In this document: piece by piece, positions 1 through 8,158 of the stretch
Position numbering within the stretch: the first letter of the stretch is position 1
Layout of the letters: each line of letters opens with the position of its first letter
Assembly: GCA_029265335.1 (NCBI GenBank)
Contig: JAJUJN010000004.1
Location: 1 to 20,391, forward strand
DNA from: Alcaligenaceae bacterium
Lineage (GTDB): Bacteria > Pseudomonadota > Gammaproteobacteria > Burkholderiales > Burkholderiaceae_B
Direction of reading: 5' to 3'
Length of the DNA stretch: 20,391 nt
Position numbers and translations under genes: made by a program
The notes under the pieces: model-generated
The model's database searches: none
What the model was told of the DNA's origin: nothing
What the model saw: only the letters and a program-made list of their open reading frames with translations

Positions 1-1269
1 GGAATCGGCGTCGAGTTTTTTCTGCTGGTGCGTGGGGTTCTTGGCCTCGCCTACATGACCCATGCCGTAGCCCTTGATGGTCTTGGCCAGGATTACCGTG
101 GGCTGACCCTCGTGATTGACGGCCTGATGGAAGGCCGCATACACCTTGTGCGGATCGTGGCCACCACGATTGAGGCGCCAGACGTCTTCGTCGCTCAGGC
201 GGCTCACCATCTCGAGCAGCTTGGGGTGCTTGCCAAAGAACTTTTCGCGTACATAGGCGCCGTCGTTGGCCTTGTACGCCTGGTATTCGCCATCGACGGT
301 TTCTTCCATGATGCGCCGCAGAATGCCTTCTTTGTCGCGCGCCAGAAGAGGATCCCAGTAGCCGCCCCAGATAAGCTTGAGCACATTCCAGCCACTGCCT
401 CGGAACTCGCCTTCGAGCTCCTGGATCACTTTGCTGTTGCCTCGCACCGGGCCATCGAGACGCTGCAGGTTGCAGTTGACCACGAAGATGAGGTTGTCGA
501 GCTTCTCGCGAGCGGCCAGGCTGATGGCGCCCAGCGACTCGGGTTCGTCCATTTCGCCGTCGCCGCAGAAGACCCAGACTTTACGCTTGCTGGTATCGGC
601 GATCCCACGGGCGTGCAGATATTTAAGGAAACGTGCCTGGTAGATTCCCATGATGGGCCCTAACCCCATCGATACTGTGGGAAACTGCCAGAAATCCGGC
701 ATCAGCTTGGGGTGGGGGTACGACGGTAAACCCTTGCCGTCGACCTCTTGGCGGAAGTGATCGAGCTGCTCGGCGGTGAGGCGGCCTTCGAGAAAGGCAC
801 GGCCATAGATGCCCGGCGAGGAGTGCCCCTGAAAATAGACGAGGTCGCCGCCGTGGTCTTCGGTTTCGGCATGCCAGAAATGATTCTGGCCAGTACCGAT
901 CATGGTGGCCAGCGAGGCGAACGAGGCAATGTGGCCGCCCAGATCACCGTCGCCCGGCGGCGTGCTGCGGTTGGCCTTTACCACCATCGCCATGGCGTTC
1001 CAGCGCACATACGAGCGGATGCGCGCTTCAAGATCATGCCGACCCGGCGAAGGTTCTTCGAGATGCGGCGGGATGGTATTGACGTAGGCGGTTTGTGCGC
1101 GGTAAGGCAGGTTGGCACCTGAACGACGCGCGAGATCAATGAGCCGCTCAAGGAGATAGTGAGCCCGCTCCGGCCCCTCGCGCTCTAATACAGCTTCGAG
1201 GGCATCGAGCCACTCCTGGGTTTCTTGAGAGTCGTCGTCGGGGGCTAAAAAGGCGGGTTGTGCAGACAT
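1..1269 (-). CDS. aceE: Pyruvate dehydrogenase E1 component, homodimeric type (partial, 3' end off left edge)
   Basis: This is the first 423 residues of the E1 subunit, which decarboxylates pyruvate with thiamine diphosphate and passes the acetyl group to the lipoyl domain of E2 in the cytoplasmic pyruvate dehydrogenase complex. The minus-strand frame is open from an ATG at 1269 to the window edge. The thiamine-diphosphate motif GDGEMDEPES starts near residue 236, followed about 30 residues later by VVNCNLQRLDGPVRGN, both typical of the ~890-residue AceE family. The N-terminus contains SGANLPYRAQTAYVNTIP, also family-typical. A GGAGA ribosome binding site lies 7 nt before the ATG. The gene is transcribed divergently from the sensor kinase at 1412 and shares its control region. 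The missing C-terminal half is due only to the window boundary; no frameshift is visible. aceF and lpdA would be expected beyond the left edge, which cannot be checked here. Confidence 0.97.
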   Translation of the reverse strand, partial: MSAQPAFLAPDDDSQETQEWLDALEAVLEREGPERAHYLLERLIDLARRSGANLPYRAQTAYVNTIPPHLEEPSPGRHDLEARIRSYVRWNAMAMVVKANRSTPPGDGDLGGHIASFASLATMIGTGQNHFWHAETEDHGGDLVYFQGHSSPGIYGRAFLEGRLTAEQLDHFRQEVDGKGLPSYPHPKLMPDFWQFPTVSMGLGPIMGIYQARFLKYLHARGIADTSKRKVWVFCGDGEMDEPESLGAISLAAREKLDNLIFVVNCNLQRLDGPVRGNSKVIQELEGEFRGSGWNVLKLIWGGYWDPLLARDKEGILRRIMEETVDGEYQAYKANDGAYVREKFFGKHPKLLEMVSRLSDEDVWRLNRGGHDPHKVYAAFHQAVNHEGQPTVILAKTIKGYGMGHVGEAKNPTHQQKKLDADS

Positions 1270-1339
1270 GAGCCTGTCTCCGATCGTTGCTGCGGAGCCT
1301 TGATTCTAGTGGCCAGAGCCCCTTGAAGGCAATTGATAT

Positions 1340-1367
1340 TTCACATTACGAGGTTTAATTTCATAAT
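1340..1367 (+). promoter_or_regulatory. Candidate sigma-70 promoter for the sensor kinase operon
   Basis: TTCACA (1340-1345, 5 of 6) and CATAAT (1362-1367, 5 of 6) are 16 nt apart, placing a start near 1374, about 38 nt before the kinase ATG. It overlaps the opposing aceE candidate and the palindrome, so one bound protein could affect both directions. TTGATA at 1333 with TTTAAT at 1354 is an alternative but has only a 15-nt spacer. Confidence 0.3.
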
Positions 1368-1373
1368 ATGAAA
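1359..1373. promoter_or_regulatory. Perfect operator-like palindrome between aceE and the sensor kinase
   Basis: The sequence TTTCATA-A-TATGAAA is a perfect inverted repeat with 7-bp arms around one central base, in an AT-rich island of otherwise GC-rich DNA. It overlaps the best -10 candidates in both directions (CATAAT at 1362-1367 on plus, TATTAT at 1368-1363 on minus), which would suit a repressor site. A second TTTCA half-motif lies at 1339-1343. The binding protein is unknown, and it does not resemble the PdhR box (ATTGGTnnnACCAAT) as I know it. Confidence 0.5.
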
Positions 1374-1392
1374 AACAAACCCTGATTCGCAA
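1363..1392 (-). promoter_or_regulatory. Candidate sigma-70 promoter for aceE
   Basis: On the minus strand TTGCGA (1392-1387, 4 of 6 to TTGACA) is followed after 18 nt by TATTAT (1368-1363, 5 of 6 to TATAAT). Transcription would start near 1356, giving a leader of about 87 nt before the aceE ATG. The -10 element lies inside the 1359-1373 palindrome. The call rests on similarity only. Confidence 0.35.
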
Positions 1393-1411
1393 CACGATTT
1401 AAACTTACGTC

Positions 1412-3205
1412 ATGGCTCGTCAACCTTCTCCTGGCAATTTGCATCCGGAGCCCGATTCTTCTCGGCTGCGACGCTACCTCTATTGGTTGGCGCCGCTCAT
1501 CGCCATCGTGGCGCTCGCCGGCGTGATCATTGCCGTCGTGGTCTGGCTGGAAAGCCTCGACGACCCCTATCGAACCTTGCTGCAGGATTCCCACCGCACG
1601 TTGTTGCTGGTGGTGGCTTCGCTGTCGCTGGTCATCATGTGGAGCCTGCTGGCCCTGTGGCGCCACATGCGCTTCCGCCAGAAAGCCGAAAAAGCACTCA
1701 TCGCCGAAACGGCCTTCCGGCGCGCCATGGAAAAATCCATGCTGACCGGCATGCGGGTGCTCGATATGGATGGCCGCATCACTTACGTCAATCCGGCTTT
1801 CTGCCGATTGATCGGTTGGAACGAAACCGATCTGATTGGCCGCACCCCGCCCTTTCCCTACTGGGTGCCCGGTCAACACGCTGCACACCAGCGCATGATG
1901 TCCATGCTTCTGGCGGGCAACGCACCCACCAGCGGCCTCGAGATGCAGGCCCAACGCCGAGACGGCTCGCGGCTCACCACGCGAATGTATGTGTCACCGC
2001 TGGTCGATCACACCGGCGTTCAAACCGGCTGGATGACATCCATCACCGACATCACCGAATCCAAGCGCATTCGCGAAACCCTCGCCGCGGCGCATGAGCG
2101 CTTCATGACAGTTCTCGAGGGGTTAGACGACGCCATTTCGGTTACCGCCGACGCTGGCGACGGTCCCGAGCTGCTTTTCGCCAATAAAACCTATCGTCGA
2201 ATCTTTGGCCATCAAGCAACGGGGCACGCCGAACTCCTGGCGGGCCGCCGGGGTCGCTACACCGAAGAGGCCGTAGAGGTTTACTCACCCTCCACCCGCC
2301 TATGGTTTGAAGTGAATCATCGCATGCTGGCCTGGACCGACGGGCGTCGGGTGCGGCTGCAGGTGGCCCGCGACATCACCGAACGGCGCGCACAAGAAGA
2401 AGCCTCGCTGCAGCAACAAGAAAAAATTCAGATCACCAGTCGGCTCATTGCCATGGGCGAGATGGCGTCGTCGCTCGCCCACGAACTCAATCAGCCGCTC
2501 ACCGCCATTGCCAACTACAGTATGGGCGCGGTGGCTTTGGTGCGCAGCGGCCAGACAGATCCCGATAAGCTATTGCCGGCACTTGAAAAAGCCGCGGCTC
2601 AGGCCGAGCGCGCGGGTCTGATCATTCGACGCATCCGTGAGTTCGTCAAGCGCAGCGAACCCAGGCGTCAAGCGGTGGACATCACCACCGTGATCGATAA
2701 TGCCGTGAGCTTTGCCGAGCTCGACGCGCAGAAACGCCGCATCGATATCATCAAGTGGCTGCCGCCCGAATTGCCGGACGTCATGGCCGACCCCATTCTT
2801 ATCGAACAGGTGCTGCTCAACCTCATCAAAAATGGCATGGACGCCATGGCCGAAGCCACCGAGCGCGAAGTCACTGTCAAGGTAGAAGTTCGTGGTGAGC
2901 AGCTTGAGGTGATTGTGATGGATCGCGGCCACGGCCTCGGCGACCTCGATCCCGCGCGCCTTTTCGAGCCTTTCTTCAGCACCAAGTCGGAAGGTATGGG
3001 CATGGGGCTCAACATCTGCCGCACCATCATCGAATCTCACCACGGTCGTCTTTGGGCCGAGCCCAACCCGGCAGGCGGTACCATTTTCCGCTTCACTCTG
3101 CCCACGCTGCCGCGCCGCCCCGCTTACGCGCACCCCACAGACCTGGAGACCGAGACCGGCAACGTACCGGCATTCGCATTTAACGAGAAGGAGCCACTAG
3201 CATGA
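1412..3205 (+). CDS. Membrane-bound PAS-domain sensor histidine kinase
   Basis: This 597-residue sensor kinase has two hydrophobic segments (about residues 24-46 and 63-83) separated by a short periplasmic loop, then two PAS-like modules (about 100-215, ending in the characteristic DITE, and 228-325, again ending in DITE). The phosphoacceptor box SLAHELNQPLTAIANY follows with His357. The ATPase domain shows an N box (LLNLIKNGMDAM), a G1 box (DRGHG, 504-508), FEPFFSTK and a GMGMGL G2 box near 528-533. The HELNQPL box and the FixJ-like partner place it in the FixL-like kinase group. The conserved heme-ligand His of FixL is not apparent at the equivalent point of PAS1, by comparison from memory, so oxygen sensing should not be assumed. 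No good Shine-Dalgarno sequence precedes the ATG. It overlaps the response regulator gene by 4 nt (ATGA). The signal is unknown; proximity to aceE hints at central carbon or respiratory control, which is inference. Confidence 0.9.
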   Translation: MARQPSPGNLHPEPDSSRLRRYLYWLAPLIAIVALAGVIIAVVVWLESLDDPYRTLLQDSHRTLLLVVASLSLVIMWSLLALWRHMRFRQKAEKALIAETAFRRAMEKSMLTGMRVLDMDGRITYVNPAFCRLIGWNETDLIGRTPPFPYWVPGQHAAHQRMMSMLLAGNAPTSGLEMQAQRRDGSRLTTRMYVSPLVDHTGVQTGWMTSITDITESKRIRETLAAAHERFMTVLEGLDDAISVTADAGDGPELLFANKTYRRIFGHQATGHAELLAGRRGRYTEEAVEVYSPSTRLWFEVNHRMLAWTDGRRVRLQVARDITERRAQEEASLQQQEKIQITSRLIAMGEMASSLAHELNQPLTAIANYSMGAVALVRSGQTDPDKLLPALEKAAAQAERAGLIIRRIREFVKRSEPRRQAVDITTVIDNAVSFAELDAQKRRIDIIKWLPPELPDVMADPILIEQVLLNLIKNGMDAMAEATEREVTVKVEVRGEQLEVIVMDRGHGLGDLDPARLFEPFFSTKSEGMGMGLNICRTIIESHHGRLWAEPNPAGGTIFRFTLPTLPRRPAYAHPTDLETETGNVPAFAFNEKEPLA

Positions 3206-3822
3206 AAAACCCCTCTACGTCGAACACTGTCTTTATCGTGGACGACGACGACGCCGTGCGTGATTCACTGCGCTGGCTGCTTGAGGCCAATGGTTACCGT
3301 GTGCGCGACTTCGCCAGCGCTGAAGCTTTTCTTGAAGCCTACGATCCAGAGGTGATTGGAGTTTTGATCGTCGACGTGCGAATGCCCGGCATGAGCGGCC
3401 TGGAGCTCCAGGAAGTACTCCTGGCGCGCAAGGCCCCACTGCCAACCGTATTCATCACCGGCCACGGCGATGTCCCCATGGCGGTCAGCACCATCAAACG
3501 CGGCGCGGTAGACTTCCTCGAAAAACCCTTCAACGAAGCCGACCTGCGCGTGATCGTGGCCAATATGTTTGTGAAGGCCCAGGAGCAGGCCGAACTTGCG
3601 GCACAGCGTCGCGAGCGCGAAGCCATGCTCGGCCGGCTCACCTCTCGCGAGCAACAGGTGCTCGAGCGTATCGTGGCGGGTCGCCTCAACAAGCAGATCG
3701 CCGACGACCTCGGCATCAGCATCAAAACTGTGGAGGCTCACAGGGCCAACATCATGGAAAAGCTGCAGGTAGCCACCGTAGCCGATCTCATGAAGGTGGC
3801 GCTGGGAGACTCCCGGCAGTAG
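3202..3822 (+). CDS. FixJ-family two-component response regulator (receiver + LuxR-type HTH)
   Basis: This 206-residue cytoplasmic DNA-binding regulator is the evident partner of the kinase just upstream. The receiver domain occupies about residues 8-120, with an acidic cluster DDDD at 14-17, phosphoacceptor Asp58 in [10 protein letters not shown], Thr86 in ITGHGD and Lys108 in EKPF. The C-terminal GerE/LuxR helix-turn-helix spans about 143-203 ([15 protein letters not shown], then [19 protein letters not shown]). The size and layout match FixJ, NodW and TodT-like regulators. AAGGAG at 3188-3193 lies 8 nt before the ATG, inside the end of the kinase gene, and the ATGA overlap implies coupled translation. 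Its targets cannot be read from the sequence; the divergent aceE promoter and its own operon are reasonable first candidates. Confidence 0.92.
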   Translation: MKNPSTSNTVFIVDDDDAVRDSLRWLLEANGYRVRDFASAEAFLEAYDPEVIGVLIVDVRMPGMSGLELQEVLLARKAPLPTVFITGHGDVPMAVSTIKRGAVDFLEKPFNEADLRVIVANMFVKAQEQAELAAQRREREAMLGRLTSREQQVLERIVAGRLNKQIADDLGISIKTVEAHRANIMEKLQVATVADLMKVALGDSRQ

Positions 3823-3871
3823 CACTGCCCATGAAACCATTCCCCAACACCCGCCAACTCAACGAGACTCC

Positions 3872-4744
3872 ATGACTGCCCAGCTCATCAACGGCACCGA
3901 ATTGGCCCGCAGCCTGCGCGCCGATGTCGCTCAACAAGTGACAGAACTCAAAGAACGGCACGGCCTGGTGCCCGGGCTTGCCGTCGTACTGGTCGGTGAT
4001 GATCCCGCCTCGCAGGTTTATGTGCGTAACAAGGTGCGAGCCTGTGCCGAAGCCGGGCTGCACTCCGAACTTCGCCAACTGCCGGCCGACACCACGCAAG
4101 ACACCTTGCTGAACGAAATCGATGAGCTCAACCGCAACCCCGCCATTCACGGCATTCTGGTGCAGCTGCCCCTGCCGGCCGGCCTTTCTTCTCACGCCGT
4201 GATCGAAGCCATCGCGCCCGAGAAAGACGTCGACGGCTTTCACGTGAGCAATGCCGGTCTGCTCTTCAGCGGTCAGCCTCGCGTGATCCCCTGCACGCCT
4301 TACGGCGTCATGAAGATGCTGGAGTCGCTCAATACCCCGCTGCGCGGCGCCGAAGCCGTGGTCGTGGGCGCCAGCAACATCGTGGGCAAGCCCATGGCCA
4401 TGTTGCTGCTGCAGGCCGGCGCCACGGTCACCCTTTGCAACTCGAAAACACGCGACCTGGCTGCGCAATGCCGACGCGCCGACGTCCTCGTCGTGGCGGT
4501 GGGGCGCGAAGGCATTGTGAACGGCGACATGATCAAACCGGGTGCGGTCGTCATCGACGTTGGCATCAACCGCGGCGCCGACGGCAAGCTGCACGGCGAT
4601 GTGCACTTTGCGTCTGCTCGTGAAGTGGCAGGCGCAATCACCCCCGTGCCGGGCGGAGTGGGCCCCATGACCATCGCCATGCTGCTGGTGAACACACTCG
4701 AAGCGGCGCAGCGCAGCCTGGGCACGCAACCGGAGACCCTATGA
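3872..4744 (+). CDS. folD: Bifunctional methylenetetrahydrofolate dehydrogenase/cyclohydrolase
   Basis: FolD interconverts 5,10-methylene-THF, 5,10-methenyl-THF and 10-formyl-THF using NADP+, supplying formyl groups for purines and initiator tRNA. The 290-residue length is standard. The N-terminal catalytic region carries Tyr50 and Lys54 in [25 protein letters not shown] and the KDVDGFH motif follow. The nucleotide-binding motif reads [16 protein letters not shown], and the C-terminal signature [12 protein letters not shown] is intact. The ATG at 3872 is preceded by only a weak GAGAC ribosome binding site and sits 49 nt after the response regulator stop, so it is probably in the same transcript. 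Its end overlaps prlC by 4 nt (ATGA). Confidence 0.97.
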   Translation: MTAQLINGTELARSLRADVAQQVTELKERHGLVPGLAVVLVGDDPASQVYVRNKVRACAEAGLHSELRQLPADTTQDTLLNEIDELNRNPAIHGILVQLPLPAGLSSHAVIEAIAPEKDVDGFHVSNAGLLFSGQPRVIPCTPYGVMKMLESLNTPLRGAEAVVVGASNIVGKPMAMLLLQAGATVTLCNSKTRDLAAQCRRADVLVVAVGREGIVNGDMIKPGAVVIDVGINRGADGKLHGDVHFASAREVAGAITPVPGGVGPMTIAMLLVNTLEAAQRSLGTQPETL

Positions 4745-6798
4745 CCAATCCCCTGATCGAACAGGGCGAACTGCTTGCCTACAACGAAATTCGCCCCGAA
4801 CACATCAAGCCCGCCATCGAGCATTGGCTGGAGCGGGCGCGCACCGCAGTAAACCAAGTCACTCAGGCCAACGCACCGGCCACTTACGATTCCGTGGTTA
4901 CCGCACTCGATGACGCCACCGAACCTCTGTGGCGCGCGTGGTCGGCGGCCGGCCACCTCAACTCGGTGGTCAACACGCCGGAGTTGCGCGACGCCTATAA
5001 CGAAGTTCTGCCCATGGTGGTGGAGTTCGGCACCTGGCTCGGCCTGCACGAAGGCCTCTATGCCCAGTACCGACGGCTCCACGAATCCAGCGAATACCGG
5101 CATCTGCCAGCCGTGCGCCAGCGCATCATCGAACTGGCGTTGCGCGACTTCCGCTTGAGTGGCGTTGAGCTCCAGGGCGAAGCACGTGAGCGATTCGCCG
5201 CTTTGCAAGAGCGCCAGGCTGCACTCAGTCAGAAGTTCTCCGAGAATGTGCTCGACGCGACCGACGCCTGGTCACTCGACATCACCGACGAGGCGCGACT
5301 GGCCGGCCTGCCCGAAGATGTCCTCACAGCTGCTCGCGCGGCCGCCGAAGCGGCAGACGTGCCCGGGTGGCGACTCACCCTGCAGGCCCCCTGCTATGTG
5401 CCCGTCATGCAGTATGCCCACGACGCCGAGCTGCGCGCCGAAATGTACCGGGCGTATGCCACTCGCGCGTCCGAGATGGGCGACCCTCGCTACGACAACT
5501 CCGAGCTCATGGCAGAGCTGCTGCAGCTGCGCCACGAAGAAGCCCAGCTGCTCGGCTTCGATACCTTCGCCAGTCGGCAGCTGCAAACGCGCATGGCCCG
5601 TTCGGCGTCGCAGGTGCTCGAGTTTCTGCGCGAATTGGCGCGGCGCGCCCGCCCTGCCGCCGAGGCCGACCTCGAACAGCTCAAGCAGCACGCCCGCAGC
5701 GAGCTCGGCATGAACGAACTGCAGCCCTGGGACGTGGCCTATGTTTCTGAGCATCTGCGTCAGCACCGCTACCACTATTCCGAAGAGGCGCTGCGGCCTT
5801 ACTTCCCCCTGCCCCGTGTTCTCGACGGCTGGTTCGACACCGTCGAAACTCTGTTTGCCGTGCGCTTGCAACGCGGCAAGGGGCCCGTCTGGCACCCCGA
5901 CGTGATGGTGATCGACGTCAGCAACCCCGATGGCGGCATGGTCGGTCATCTTTACCTCGACCTCTACGCTCGTACCGGCAAGCAGGCCGGAGCCTGGGTC
6001 GACCTCGATCGCCATCGCCGACGCAAAGGCGATCATCTGCAAACGCCCATCGTTTTTCTCACCTGTAATTTTGCCGCACCCCAAGGCGACCGCCCGTCCC
6101 TGCTCACCCACGACGACGTCGTCACCCTCTTCCATGAAGCAGGGCACGCTCTGCACGCCTTGCTGTCGGAAGTGGACGAGATCGGCGCGTCGGCCTTCAG
6201 CAGCGTGGAATGGGACGCCATCGAGCTGCCCTCGCAATTCATGGAGAATTTCGTTTGGGAGTACGACGTGCTGCAGCGTCTCAGCGGTCACGTCGACACC
6301 GGCGAGGCGTTACCGCGCGAGCTCTACGACAAACTCCACGCGGCGCGCAATTTCCTGTCCGGCATGGGCATGCTGCGCCAGGTCGAGTTCTCGCTCTTCG
6401 ACATGCTGCTGCACCAACGCCAGGAGCCTGCGCAAGCCGCGGACATCCTCGCTACCCTCCAGGCGGTGCGCAACGAAGTAGCCGTGATTCAGCCGCCGGA
6501 ATGGCATCGCTTCCCTCACGCCTTCGGCCACATCTTTGCTGGTGGCTACAGCGCTGGCTATTACAGCTACAAATGGGCAGAGGTACTGTCGGCCGACGCC
6601 TATGCCGCCTTCGAAGAGGCCGCGCGCAAAGGCAGCCGTCTGGTACCCGAACTCGGCCAGAAGTTCCGGCGCGAAGTGCTGGCGGTGGGCGGCGCCCGAC
6701 CAGCAGAAGAAACCTTCCGAGCCTTCCGTGGCCGCGAACCCGACATCGAGGCACTGTTGCGGCATAGCGGACTTACCCAGACCGAAACCACAAACTAA
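4741..6798 (+). CDS. prlC: Oligopeptidase A, M3-family zinc metallopeptidase
   Basis: This cytoplasmic M3 (thimet/oligopeptidase A) enzyme degrades short peptides, including cleaved signal peptides. At 685 residues it matches the family length. The zinc motif HEAGH is at residues 465-469, with catalytic Glu466 and the third ligand Glu495 in the downstream ELPSQFMEN motif. Close to the C-terminus [17 protein letters not shown] matches the conserved substrate-binding loop with its tyrosines. GGAGA 4 nt before the ATG and the 4-nt overlap with folD indicate coupled translation. The gene ends 109 nt before the first Rieske gene. No truncation or missing active-site residue is seen. Confidence 0.96.
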   Translation: MTNPLIEQGELLAYNEIRPEHIKPAIEHWLERARTAVNQVTQANAPATYDSVVTALDDATEPLWRAWSAAGHLNSVVNTPELRDAYNEVLPMVVEFGTWLGLHEGLYAQYRRLHESSEYRHLPAVRQRIIELALRDFRLSGVELQGEARERFAALQERQAALSQKFSENVLDATDAWSLDITDEARLAGLPEDVLTAARAAAEAADVPGWRLTLQAPCYVPVMQYAHDAELRAEMYRAYATRASEMGDPRYDNSELMAELLQLRHEEAQLLGFDTFASRQLQTRMARSASQVLEFLRELARRARPAAEADLEQLKQHARSELGMNELQPWDVAYVSEHLRQHRYHYSEEALRPYFPLPRVLDGWFDTVETLFAVRLQRGKGPVWHPDVMVIDVSNPDGGMVGHLYLDLYARTGKQAGAWVDLDRHRRRKGDHLQTPIVFLTCNFAAPQGDRPSLLTHDDVVTLFHEAGHALHALLSEVDEIGASAFSSVEWDAIELPSQFMENFVWEYDVLQRLSGHVDTGEALPRELYDKLHAARNFLSGMGMLRQVEFSLFDMLLHQRQEPAQAADILATLQAVRNEVAVIQPPEWHRFPHAFGHIFAGGYSAGYYSYKWAEVLSADAYAAFEEAARKGSRLVPELGQKFRREVLAVGGARPAEETFRAFRGREPDIEALLRHSGLTQTETTN

Positions 6799-6808
6799 GG
6801 GGTTTCCC

Positions 6809-6828
6809 GATCATCCACGAGGGTGATT
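6809..6828 (+). other. Weak hairpin after prlC, possible imperfect terminator
   Basis: GATCATCC and GGGTGATT can pair over 8 positions (two G-T wobbles) around an ACGA loop, starting 10 nt after the prlC stop. No U-tract follows, so it is at best a poor intrinsic terminator. It marks the boundary between the housekeeping operon and the Rieske cassette. Confidence 0.3.
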
Positions 6829-6854
6829 GTCGCGTCTGGGGCGATGCCTAAACT
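6827..6854 (+). promoter_or_regulatory. Weak sigma-70 promoter candidate for the Rieske cassette
   Basis: TTGTCG (6827-6832, 4 of 6) and TAAACT (6849-6854, 4 of 6) are 16 nt apart. A start near 6861 would place the perfect hairpin at 6865-6885 at the very 5' end of the message. Both boxes are poor matches, as could be expected for an activator-dependent promoter, but chance similarity is equally possible. Confidence 0.25.
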
Positions 6855-6864
6855 ATGTGTCATG

Positions 6865-6885
6865 GGCACGGGCGCAACCCGTGCC
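6865..6885 (+). repeat. Perfect 8-bp hairpin in the leader of the first Rieske gene
   Basis: GGCACGGG-CGCAA-CCCGTGCC forms a perfect 8-bp GC-rich stem with a 5-nt loop. It ends 10 nt before the AAGGAGG ribosome binding site at 6896-6902. No T-run follows, so it is not a classical terminator. It could stabilise the 5' end of the mRNA, affect translation initiation, or act at the DNA level as an inverted-repeat operator. Confidence 0.6.
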
Positions 6886-6907
6886 GGCCAATCACAAGGA
6901 GGCCCTC

Positions 6908-8056
6908 ATGGCACAAACATCGCAAGAAGTGGTGCAAGCCGCCCGCAAGGCGGGCAGCCGCATGGCAGACCGCAACACCCCGTTCATCTACAACGAATGG
7001 TATGTGGCGGCCTTCGCCGACGAAGTGGGGCGCAGCCTGCTGCGCCGTACCTTGCTGGGTCGCGACGTGATCCTATATCGCACCGAGGGAGGGCAGGCGG
7101 TTGCCCTCGACAACCGTTGCATCCACCGCTCCTACCCGCTCTCAGAAGGTTTTCTGGATGGTGACACCGTGGTGTGCGGCTACCACGGGTTTCGTTACGA
7201 CGTTACCGGCACTCTGGTGCAAGTGCCCTCGCAAGATCGCTGCCCCAAAGGTGTGGGCGTGCGCCAGTATCCGATTGTGGAGCGCGGCCCCCTGCTCTGG
7301 ATCTGGCTGGGCGAAGAAGAAGCCGACCCGGCTCGCTTGCCACCTCATCAGTGGATCACCGAGCCCGATTGGGTCTGTTCCAAGGGGTATTTTCATCTGC
7401 AGGGCAACTACGTGAGCCTGCACGAGAACTTGCTCGATCTCACCCACCTGAGCTTCTTGCACGCCAAGAGCTTCGGCACCCCCGATTACGCCGCCGCCAA
7501 ATTCCGCGCCGAAATCAACGAGGGTCGTTTTGCCTTGCTGCGCGATGTGGTGCCCACTACCCTGCCGCCCGTCTGGGCCAAACCTACCGGCATGGAAGGC
7601 TATCCGCAGGCAGCCCGCATCGTGCGCTCCGAGTTCATGGCGCCGTCGCTGCACACCGTGGCGGTGCGCTTCTACGACAACGCCTTGCCCGAGGCCGATC
7701 GCCCCGAATTCCGCATCCGCACCGCTCATATTCCCACCCCCGAAACTCACGGCAGCACCCACTATTTCATCGTGCACGGTCGCGATTTCGCACAAGATCA
7801 GGAGTGGATCACGCAGTTCATGCACGACGAACTTTTTAAAGCCTTCCAGGAAGACGTCGACGGCATGCAACATCTTGAGCAAATGCTCGAAAAAGCAGAT
7901 GATGATTTCTTCGAGATTTCGGTTGCCAGCGACCGCGCCTCGGTGGAAATGCGCAAGTACATCAAGGCCCGTGCCGAGGCCGAAGCCGCCCAACGCCTCG
8001 AACGTACGGCCGAACAGCCAGTGCAGGCGCCCTCTCGCCTGGCGGGCGTGGCCTGA
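6908..8056 (+). CDS. Rieske non-heme iron oxygenase, alpha subunit (first of tandem pair)
   Basis: This 382-residue protein belongs to the aromatic ring-hydroxylating/O-demethylating oxygenase family. The Rieske [2Fe-2S] ligands are Cys71 and His73 (CIHRSYPLSEG) and Cys90 and His93 (CGYHGF). The catalytic mononuclear iron site shows Asp177, His180 and His185 in NLLDLTHLSFLH, with Asp316 in FQEDVDGM as the likely third ligand. WIWLG and the early WYVAAFADEV are typical of the VanA/TsaM-like branch. The ATG at 6908 is chosen because AAGGAGG lies 5 nt upstream; the frame is open further upstream to a TTG at 6827 without a ribosome binding site. Such enzymes insert oxygen into aromatic or methoxylated substrates using electrons from a reductase, which is not encoded here. 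The substrate is unknown. The C-terminal tail (about residues 350-382) is charged then Ala/Pro-rich and probably disordered. Confidence 0.93.
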   Translation: MAQTSQEVVQAARKAGSRMADRNTPFIYNEWYVAAFADEVGRSLLRRTLLGRDVILYRTEGGQAVALDNRCIHRSYPLSEGFLDGDTVVCGYHGFRYDVTGTLVQVPSQDRCPKGVGVRQYPIVERGPLLWIWLGEEEADPARLPPHQWITEPDWVCSKGYFHLQGNYVSLHENLLDLTHLSFLHAKSFGTPDYAAAKFRAEINEGRFALLRDVVPTTLPPVWAKPTGMEGYPQAARIVRSEFMAPSLHTVAVRFYDNALPEADRPEFRIRTAHIPTPETHGSTHYFIVHGRDFAQDQEWITQFMHDELFKAFQEDVDGMQHLEQMLEKADDDFFEISVASDRASVEMRKYIKARAEAEAAQRLERTAEQPVQAPSRLAGVA

Positions 8057-8072
8057 AACGAGCGGCGCTGGG

Positions 8073-8127
8073 GCTTGGCCTTCGCTTGAGGGCTGCTTGA
8101 AAATTGCTTGAGGGCTGCTTGAAGCTC
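8073..8127. repeat. Five GCTTG units at an exact 11-bp period between the Rieske genes
   Basis: Successive 11-nt units start at 8073, 8084, 8095, 8106 and 8117: GCTTGGCCTTC, GCTTGAGGGCT, GCTTGAAAATT, GCTTGAGGGCT, GCTTGAAGCTC. GCTTG is invariant and four of five continue with A. Units 2-3 and 4-5 form an exact 18-nt direct repeat (8084-8101 and 8106-8123). The array lies wholly in the 142-nt intergenic space and ends 71 nt before the ATG of the second oxygenase. An 11-bp period places each core on nearly the same face of the helix, as in direct-repeat sites of PhoB/OmpR-type regulators. That functional reading is inference; the repeat itself is directly visible. Confidence 0.85.
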
Positions 8128-8158
8128 GTAGCCAAATGGGCGTGCAGTCGCAACACCG

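Noticed and set aside
28..663. 211-residue plus-strand open frame at the left edge
   Set aside because: The opposite strand encodes aceE with unmistakable GDGEMDEPES and NLQRLDGPVRGN motifs, so the plus frame is a shadow. The aceE frame itself is open through the left edge.
1412..3205. Calling the kinase an oxygen-sensing FixL
   Set aside because: The HELNQPL box and FixJ-like partner fit, but the FixL heme His is not found at the corresponding place before the QRRDGS segment of PAS1, so only a generic PAS kinase call is supported.
3788..4729. 313-residue minus-strand open frame opposite folD
   Set aside because: It lies wholly antisense to folD, is His/Gly/Ala-rich with no family motif, and is the expected by-product of GC-rich codon use. 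The same holds for the long antisense frames at 5272-6291, 7142-8284, 8364-9254, 12327-13157 and 15191-15973.
6827..6907. Upstream TTG start adding 27 residues to the first Rieske protein
   Set aside because: No ribosome binding site precedes 6827 and the region contains promoter-like and hairpin sequences, while AAGGAGG sits ideally before the ATG at 6908.
8073..8127. CRISPR array or sigma-54 promoter reading of the GCTTGA repeats
   Set aside because: Units are only 11 bp with no unique spacers, so this is not CRISPR. TTGG and TTGC elements were tested for GG-N10-GC spacing and do not fit a -24/-12 promoter.
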